15,764 nucleotides of DNA from Haplosporangium gracile. Lineage: Eukaryota > Mortierellomycota > Mortierellomycetes > Mortierellales > Mortierellaceae. Made by a program: the position numbers and the translations under genes. Below the pieces are notes generated by a model that was not told where the DNA came from, ran no database searches, and was given only the letters and a program-made list of their open reading frames with translations. Location of the stretch: positions 1 through 15,764 of the forward strand of contig JAAAUF010000433.1 in assembly GCA_015499985.1 (NCBI GenBank), read 5' to 3'. Positions 8,958-15,764 of this stretch are shown one piece after another (the first letter of the stretch is position 1; each line of letters starts with the position of its first letter).

Positions 8958-11596
8958 ATGGCAGATAGTCGCATAGACTACCAGCCACTTAGCACAAGGG
9001 GCCAAGACTCACCCGTTCTCACACGCAACAGCAACGACAAAACAAAACGTGAACATAACCACGGTCACCACGACAATGACGAGGACGATGCTATCCATGC
9101 CACAGAATCCCAGGGTCTCGTCAGCTCTTTGTCAGATCGCGATTTTGTAGAGCACCATCGACAACAGAGACTACTGGAAGACGAGGAGAATGAGGACAAT
9201 GGATCAGGACAGGCTTCAAAGAAAGATCCAAAGGTGGCCGCCGCGGAATGGGCCGTCAAAGTCCAGGCGTTCTCGTGTGCTGCCCTGCTGGGTATTTCGA
9301 CCCACTTTACAATCCACATGACAGGACCTTTGAAAGATGTCCTCAAAGAGGTGAGTTTTGCGCTTTCACTCGTCTCCAAGTTCAAGTTTGACTCGATGCT
9401 TTCACTTTTCTAAATGATCTATCCTTACCAAGACAACTAAACCTGTAACTTTGACCAAACAATGATAGAACATGGATATCAACAATACTCAGTTCTCACT
9501 GTTGCAGTCATCACTGACACTTTTCCCAACTTTGACACCACTCATTGGAGGACTCTTGATCGAGCGGTACGGGACTGGACCAAGCTCAATTGTCTTTACA
9601 ACGATTGTCATCGCTGGTCAGGCGATCGTCATTCTAGGCTGTTGGACTCACTCCATCAAGATTATGATCCTTGGATACTGTCTCTTCGGGTAAGGGTGCT
9701 CATTTGAAAGCTATCTTCTCTGCATCGTTGCAGTATGAAAGAAATTGAGTTTACTTATGTCAGCTCTTTTTTCTCCGTATGACGTTAATAGACTAGGCGC
9801 TGCGCCCATTACAATTATTCAGGAGACGATATGGGTGCGATACTTCAAGAAGGATGGTCTGGCTCTTGTCTTGGCTTTGGGGCTGACCAGCGGCAAACTG
9901 GTAATGTTGCATGAAAATACTGTTCAGGAACGTTCTTTCAGTAGCGGACGAAATTGGGGGACGGAGTCAGAGACACATTGACTCACCCTGTTATTTCGCG
10001 TTTGCTGATATATTAGGCAGGGTTTCTGGCATTGGCGACATCAGTACCGCTGAGCACACTACCGCCGTTCGGATTCGTCACGCCGTTCTTTGTGTCATTG
10101 ATCATCTCTGCGATCGCATGGGTGATGAACATTATCTTTTTGACGCTGCTGGAGAAACCAAAGGAGGGCACAGATACGATGACCAAGATTACAATCCTCT
10201 TGAAAGCTAAGCGAACCAGTCTTGGTTGGAGGGAGGTCTATGGGTTCTCAACCATGTTCTGGACACTGCTGACTATCAGCTTCTTAGTCGGTGCCAGCTG
10301 GAATCCTTTCATGCATCAGTCCAGGTAAGGGGATTGGTGGAAGATATCTTATGAAGATTGAGGTCAGCTTGCAACCGATACTAATTTATTATTTATCGAC
10401 CTAATAGTAATATTGTGAAGCATCGATACGGATTGGACGATGAACAGGCAGCATGGCAGGCATCGATCATTTTGGCGGTCCCGCTGATAATATACCCCTT
10501 TCTCGGCACTTTCATCGACCACGCCGGAAAACGCGCCTGGATGCTCTTGATCACAGCCGGATTGTTGATCGGGACACATGTGCTCCTGCTCATCCCCTAC
10601 AGCGCGATCCCGATCCCACCAACAGTTCCTATGCTCCTTTTTGCTCTCTCACTCTCACTAGGGACATTGTCGATTGTGACCAGTATGCCCGTCTTGACGA
10701 AACATGTGCCCACAGGACTCGGTCTTCACAGATCAATCGACAACATTGGAGCTACACTCTTTGGGACCGTCTCAGGGATGATGCAGGACTTTTCGGGCGT
10801 TGTAGGACCTGATGGAGAATCGGACAGCGAGAACTTTTTTGACCGACTGTACCATCACTTCTTCCCAGTTCAAGTGGACGAGGCGCTTCAAGAGAAGGAG
10901 GATACAAGGCTGTTAGGCTTGTTTTTGGCAGTCGCGGTTCTGACATTCATTGCTTGTTCAATCTTTGTCTGGGGCGATTATCATTGGACGGATGGCGAAG
11001 GTGGCAAGACAGGGTTGGTCAATGGGGTCTATGGTAAGACTCCAGCAGCGGTATTGGCAAGTCACAGGCGAAGAAGTCGACGGCGGCGGGAGCAAAGGAA
11101 CAGGCGAAGGAGCCATGAGGTCCTGGAGGCAATGACTCTGGAGCCTATATTTGAACTGGATGATGAACAGGACGCTGAAGAAGTGACCATGACTGAGATT
11201 GGCGCGCAACATTCAAACCATCACCAACGCGATCGGGACGAGCAGCACGAGTTTCACTTGTCGAATCACCCACCAGCAACACCAGACAGTCGGTTTCGTG
11301 AGTCAGAAATCGACAGCCTATCTTCCGGACAAGATTTACTCCTTGGGGATGACCACCGGTCACGGAGAGACAGCGAGTTCTTGTCGAATCCGGACGGAAG
11401 CGAAGGCGAGAGTGACGAGGAAGATGACGATGACTCTGAGGACGAGAATGGAGAGCGACGGTTTGGAGTGCGGATTGAGAGTGGTGATGATGAGGTGCCG
11501 CATTTCAAGAGGGTGCAGGCGCATTTCTGGATCATGGTCTGGTCTATCCTCCTTCTCACTAGCTGGGTCGTCTTTGGCATCGGTGTCGCCAAGTAA
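8958..11596 (+). CDS. Major facilitator superfamily transporter, MFSD1-like, with extra C-terminal membrane segment
   Basis: Model: exons 8958-9350, 9469-9689, 9792-9900, 10017-10324 and 10408-11596, phases consistent, 739 aa. Residues 1-100 are hydrophilic with His/Asp and acidic runs and are probably cytosolic. Twelve membrane segments of an MFS fold follow from about residue 105 to 535, including DINNTQFSLLQSSLTLFPTL, the helix 2-3 loop IGGLLIERYG, and helix 4 YCLFGLGAAPITIIQETIW. This pattern resembles MFSD1-type transporters (a lysosomal dipeptide uniporter in animals), but the substrate here is unknown. After helix 12 (LFLAVAVLTFIACSIFVW) comes a loop of about 175 residues with an arginine cluster (SHRRRSRRRREQRNRRRS) and many acidic runs, then a further hydrophobic segment HFWIMVWSILLLTSWVVFG and the stop. 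Intron 3 (9901-10016) starts with a weaker GTAATG donor, but its exons join precisely within SGKL/AGFLALA. Sure of the MFS family, moderately sure of the MFSD1-like affiliation. Confidence 0.9.
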
Positions 11597-11786
11597 TCGC
11601 CATAGGTTTTATTATTAAAAACGCGCTCAGTTCACCCGTGTTGTATGATAATAGAAAGTCACAATGCAGCTTTTTTTAGTCCGCTTTTTGCGTGCCTGAA
11701 CTTTCTTTTTATTGTTCATTCCTTTCGCGCATTCTCTCTTCACCCCCTTCCGACGGTTGCCAAACCCACGACACACAAACACAGCA
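11597..11786. promoter_or_regulatory. Spacer between MFS gene and helicase gene
   Basis: Only 190 bases separate the two same-strand genes. An ATTATTAAAAA stretch at about 11610-11620 could serve MFS 3' processing. The second half is pyrimidine-rich with a T7 run near 11671 and should contain the helicase promoter and leader. The frame is open upstream of the helicase ATG, but it contains no earlier in-frame ATG after the last stop. Confidence 0.45.
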
Positions 11787-14700
11787 ATGTCGATGCTACG
11801 TCTACAAGGACTCCACCATTGCATCGTCCTCAGCAGGAAGATCGCCACTCACCAACAACAACGTGCCATTCCTCGAGCCGCAGGAAACTATGTGTTTCAG
11901 TGGCCTGGAAATGCTCTTTGTCCTGTAGGGCGAATAAGAGGAGGTCAAACAAGGTTTATTTCAGAGGCGCTCCTGCGAGAGGAGTATGAGGCTGTCAAGG
12001 CAGTTGAGAAGAAGACTGTGAGACAGTGCAAGAAAGCCCCAGCCAGCAAGGATACCGTTGCCTCCACTGTCATTACCAACGCCATTACACCAAAAGTCAG
12101 CAAACCAAGGACGAAAAAGGCGCCGAGCAGTCAACAGCTCAAGGATGAGGCTCCTGGAGATGCTGCTAGGACAGTAGTCAGAATCAAGAAGGAGAAGGGT
12201 ACGAAGGACAAGAAGATTCTGGAACCAGCTCTTGTTGCGAACGAGGCAACAGCAGCTGGTCAGGTGGCGGTCGTTGCCACCAAAACCAAGCGAGCCTCCA
12301 AATCCAAAAGCAAGACTACTACGCTTGACACACCATCAGCAGATGCCACCATCCCAGCGCCACCAGTCGAGACACAGCTTCGGCCATATCAGCAAGAGTG
12401 TATCGACAAGTGTCTCGAAAACCTGAAGAACGGTATCATGCGCCAGATCGTATCCCTTCCTGTTGGCAGTGGCAAAACCGTAAGCGAGAGAGAATATACA
12501 ATCCTGTTAGCTTATCCGGATGTATTTTCATGCGTCAGGGGAAAGGAGCGGAGAAAATTGCCTTTTTGGTTCATACCCATTCTGTTACTGACAACCTTTT
12601 TTTGCATGATTTTTTTTTTTTTGGTAGGTTATCTTCTCGCATTTGATGAAGCAAGTGCCGGCACCGTTCCCGGGCGCCAACAAGACGTTGATTCTGGCGC
12701 ATAGACAGGAGCTTTTGGAGCAAACGCGGAATCATGTTCTCAGGAATGGTACCGGGCTGGTATGTTCTTATTACTTTATTTTTCTCTCGCGTCACCGTGA
12801 GTGAATCGCGAACTCATTATTTTTAGCTGAAATATTGACGGTGCATTTCTCCGTGTTTGACGTGGGCTATTAGAGAGTGACGATTGATCAAGGAAAACGC
12901 ACGGCGGATATGACTGCCGACGTGATTGTTGCGAGTGTACCGACTCTTGGACGTGCTGGAACTACTCGGATACTTAAATACAACCCACAGGACTTCAAGT
13001 GCATCATCATTGACGAGGTATCGAGTCCTACATCATGTTGCCTATGTTGATGAAAGATACATGGCTTGCTGCTTGTACGATATCTAACGCATTATCGTTG
13101 ACATATCTAGGCCCATCACGCAGCAGCAGACTCATATGGCAGGATTCTAAAACACTTCAGAGCAGATGTTCCTAAGACCCACATCTTTGTCTATGGATGC
13201 TCCGCGACCGTGAGGCGACATGATGGTCTGAAACTGGGAGGCGTTTTCGATCATATTTCGTTCCACAAAGGATTCATTACCATGATCGAGGACAAGTGGC
13301 TCTGTGGACTACGCGTGTCGACCATCAAAACCGAATTTGACCTGAAGGATGTTCAGACTAAGGGAGGCGACTTTGTGCCCAAAGAGTTATCGCTGAAGGT
13401 CAATACACCCGTCAGAAACGATATCGTTGTTCGCAGCTATATGACCTATTGTGGTAAGTGTTAGCTTGAAAGTTTATCGGCTTAGTATACTTCATGTGTT
13501 TTGTCGTCCTTCCTTTTTTTACTCGTGGCTAACTTACGTCATTTGATGTTATTTAGGCGCGCGCAAGTCGACGGTAGTGTTTGCGGTAGATATAGCGCAT
13601 TTAGAGAGTTTGACAGAGACCTTCCGACAGTACGGGTATGATGCGCGTGGACTGTCGAGCAAGACCAACGATGATGAACGCGCTCAGATGTTGAAGGACT
13701 TTAAGGATCAAAAGTTCCCCGTCATTGTCAACTGTGGTATTCTGACCGAAGGCACAGGTAAAATATTCGTTTTGTGCCTGTACTTTACGCGTTTACTCAA
13801 TTTTAAGCCCAGGACTAATTAACTGTTGTGGTTAGATATCCCGGTGATTGACTCGATTATCATGGCGCGGCCGACAAAGTCGAACGTCTTGTTCCAGCAG
13901 ATGTTGGGACGAGGAATGCGGTTGCATCCGGGGAAGGAAGATTGTCTTGTTCTTGACTTTGTGGATATTGTGCGAGGCGATGGACTTGTGACATTGCCTA
14001 CTTTGCTTGGCCTTGAGACCGATTCTATCTTAAATGGTAAGCCTTTGGTTGCCCTCGGAAAGGTTATTCTCGCGACTGGTATGGCTAGAAAACTGACTTT
14101 TTAATTTCTAATTTTGTGATGCGGATAAAAATATTGTAGAGGAGACCAAAATCAGTGATCGCGAAGTTGTAGATGCGATCCGAGACGAGCAGATCGCGAC
14201 CCTAGAAGGAGAAGTCCTCGCGTCATCCGAGTTCCCGGACGAGACCGAGACCGTTGAAGAAATCGATCCATCCACAGGACTTAAAATTGCACGGATCCGG
14301 GTCCTTGAGTACGAGAACCCGTACCAGCTGATCGGAGACTGCAGCGGGGCTAACAGGAGAGTTGCGGCCATGTCACGGAACGCTTGGGTCAATGTTGGCG
14401 CGGACGCTTTTGTCTTAATGTGTCAGGAGATTGCGTTCCGGATTGAGAAGTCGGAGAAGGATGGGCTGTATCGGTGTTATAAGCGGGTGATGATGGATAA
14501 GCGACATGAGGATGTGGATGGCAAGGCGTTGTCCTTGTCCCAGAAACTGAAGTTAGCCAAGCAGCAGCACCAAAATCCTAGGAGGCGGGAGTCCACGTCC
14601 AAGGACGGTGGCCAGGCGGCAATGTTTAGGACCAAGGAGAACGAGTTGCCGATTCAGTCAGATACACTGGAGGACTGCTTTCATGGAGTCGATACCTGGA

Positions 14701-15107
14701 TTGCCAAGAATATTGGAAACTTCCCGTGGATCTTGAGTCGGTTTGCCAAATGGCGGAAACTGCCAGCCTCGGAGTCACAGCTCAATTTCTTGAGAAAGCT
14801 TGGGTATGACCATGACCCCATCGACGATATTGGAGGAGGTGAGTATGGTGGTGAAGGTGATGATGGCAACGGAGAAGGTGGTGGTAGTAGTTTAGCAAGG
14901 GAATTAGAGATAGCGCATAGGAGGCGGAAGGAGGCAGCAGCTCGGCCGTTGACAAAGGGGCAGGCGGCGAACATGATCACACGGCTGGTCCATGGCGCCG
15001 GGAAGAGATGGACGAAGAGCAAGAAGTTTGAAGTCAAAAAGGCTAAAGCTTTAGCCAAGGAGATTGGTGTCGAAGTCGGACCCATCCCGAAACTTGTCGA
15101 CATCTAG
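11787..15107 (+). CDS. IRC3: IRC3-type mitochondrial DEAH-box DNA helicase
   Basis: Irc3 of yeast is a superfamily 2 ATPase acting on branched double-stranded DNA in mitochondria. Model: exons 11787-12479, 12628-12759, 12874-13017, 13111-13453, 13557-13757, 13836-14036 and 14140-15107; 893 aa. The N terminus (MSMLRLQGLHHCIVLSRKIA) is basic and acid-poor, fitting a mitochondrial presequence, and is followed by a long Lys/Ala/Thr-rich linker to about residue 205. Motifs in order: LRPYQQECI; Walker A PVGSGKT (Lys230); LILAHRQELLEQ; VASVPTLGR; Walker B DEAHH (322-326); SAT (354-356, in CSATVRRHDG); motif IV VFAVDIAHLESL; TEGTDIP; motif VI QMLGRGMRLHPG (526-537). The C-terminal 320 residues include SESQLNFLRKLGYD (about 781-794), a Gly/acidic loop and LTKGQAANMITRLVHG (about 841-856). 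Introns fall directly after Walker A Thr231 and between the Glu and Ala of DEAH. It is longer than yeast Irc3 (about 690 aa), mainly through the linker and C-terminal insert. The start is the first ATG in the open frame. Confidence 0.93.
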
Positions 15108-15247
15108 ACCCTCCTCCATTTTGTGTCCTGTATTCGATAAAGGTGTTTGCTTCCGCGCATTGCTTGATGCAAAATGAACAGTATCCTCGCTGTTTGGGCT
15201 TTTATTAATTAGGTATGTTGATTTTCCCGATAGAAGATATGTTGTGT
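15108..15247. other. Convergent 3' spacer with poly(A) signals
   Basis: The helicase and the YbjQ-type gene end tail to tail, 140 bases apart. On the minus strand an AATAAA lies at 15206-15201, 42 bases beyond the YbjQ stop codon, a credible poly(A) signal for that gene. On the plus strand a GATAAA variant lies at about 15136-15141, about 30 bases after the helicase stop. No coding content. Confidence 0.5.
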
Positions 15248-15670
15248 TTACTGGGGGGGTCCTTGCATCTGGCCGGGCTGTTGGAGGGGCACCAGGGTGA
15301 CGGCAGTTCCGTATGCCATGACTTCGGTCATTCTGTTACAAGTACAACAAAAAAAGAAAAAAATTGTTAGCGGCGTGGTGGTTAAAACTTGGACGAAACA
15401 AGCATGTTTTGACCAGTGGCAGTAGAAAGGTTTGTATCGTCATTTTTTTTTTTGAACTTACCCCTATTGAAAACACGTCGCGCAAATGTGAATGAAGAGA
15501 AGAGAGAAAGAGAAAAAAGAAGATGATATCGCAAAAATGTTAGTAAAGTCTGAACGTCCATCTTTAGCCATTTTGTCGCAAACTGGTGGTCCCACCGAGT
15601 CCATTGTATCACTTGCTCCTGTCTCTTACCTGGATGATCTCCTGTCCTGTAAATTTGACTCCAACAACAG
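15248..15670 (-). CDS. YbjQ/UPF0145 (DUF74) family protein, C-terminal part only
   Basis: Model (minus strand): exons 15670-15630 (41 nt), 15463-15462 (2 nt) and 15332-15248, ending in TAA at 15250-15248. The joined protein reads (A)VVGVKFTGQEIIQ, then G, then MTEVMAYGTAVTLVPLQQPG and a short Gln/Pro tail. The block AVVGVRF...I..G.TEVLAYGTAV is the C-terminal signature of the YbjQ family, a small pentamer-forming domain of unclear function, proposed to bind metal. The first exon seen starts with CT after an acceptor TAG at 15673-15671, so the preceding exon ends in phase 1 and lies beyond the right edge; no fitting donor is visible in 15674-15764. The final A run (15752-15764) may mark the end of the assembled sequence. 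The family call is fairly secure despite only about 41 residues; the micro-exon is treated separately. Confidence 0.75.
15462..15463 (-). other. Candidate 2-nt micro-exon of the YbjQ-type gene
   Basis: On the minus strand the sequence runs TTTTCAATAG, then GG, then GTAAGTTC. The acceptor AG is at 15465-15464 and the donor GT at 15461-15460, leaving an exon of only GG. The upstream exon ends in phase 0 (ATC ATC CAG, before GTAAGA at 15629) and the downstream exon starts with A ATG ACC after TAACAG. Only two inserted bases restore the frame, and GG makes GGA, the conserved Gly before MTEV. Flanking introns would be 166 and 129 nt. Confidence 0.5.
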
Positions 15671-15764
15671 CTACCATCAATTGAAAAATGCAAAAGTACA
15701 CAAAAGTAGACGTTAGCGAATGCGTATATTTTTTAATAAAAAATATATTTGAAAAAAAAAAAAA

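Noticed and set aside
11712..11786. Upstream extension of the helicase reading frame by 25 codons
   Set aside because: The extension begins with TTG, and no ATG occurs in frame before 11787; the ATG at 11787 already gives a fitting presequence.
1..15764. tRNA, 5S rRNA, snoRNA, CRISPR or intact transposon
   Set aside because: I looked for T-loop GGTTCRA boxes, array repeats and transposase/reverse-transcriptase motifs on both strands by eye and found none; this does not exclude divergent noncoding RNAs.
15752..15764. Terminal A run as an mRNA poly(A) tail, suggesting cDNA
   Set aside because: All genes in the window contain introns and lie on both strands, so this is genomic DNA; the run is more likely a homopolymer at the end of the assembled sequence.

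Overview
This window looks like nuclear DNA of a filamentous, early-diverging fungus. Every gene is interrupted by short introns (roughly 80-330 nt) with GTAAGT-type donors and AG acceptors. Promoters are pyrimidine-rich and homopolymer A/T runs are common. Protein content and gene style fit Mortierellomycotina/Mucoromycota best, but that placement is an inference from style, not a phylogenetic result. All gene models below were assembled by hand: exons were joined only where splice sites, reading phase and family alignment agreed.

Layout from left to right. (1) Positions 120-1527, minus strand: a mitochondrial malonyl-CoA:ACP transacylase (MCT1/FabD type), cut by the left window edge before its last exon(s). 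(2) Positions 1528-2086: a compact divergent promoter. (3) Positions 2087-4895, plus strand: BRF1, the RNA polymerase III initiation factor TFIIIB subunit, 7 exons and 704 aa. (4) Positions 5151-6068, minus strand: a small single-box HMGB/NHP6-like chromatin protein of 119 aa in 3 exons, convergent with BRF1. (5) Positions 6069-8957: a 2.9 kb gene-poor interval with the probable HMG leader, microsatellites, and a previously hidden fragment of the dyskerin/CBF5 pseudouridine synthase gene. (6) Positions 8958-11596, plus strand: a 739-aa MFS transporter of MFSD1-like type in 5 exons, with a long charged domain and an extra C-terminal membrane segment. (7) Positions 11787-15107, plus strand: an IRC3-type mitochondrial DEAH helicase, 893 aa in 7 exons. 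(8) Positions 15248-15670, minus strand: the 3' end of a YbjQ/UPF0145 family gene, cut by the right edge, which appears to need a 2-nucleotide micro-exon.

The genes do not form a pathway. Two (MCT1 and IRC3) carry mitochondrial-type N termini, and two (BRF1 and the HMG protein) act on nuclear DNA. I see no gene cluster, intact transposon, tRNA, rRNA or CRISPR. The most unusual items are the 2-nt micro-exon candidate, the CBF5 fragment stranded in the intergenic region, the probable 13th membrane segment of the transporter, and a cluster of three consensus 5' splice sites with no assigned gene.
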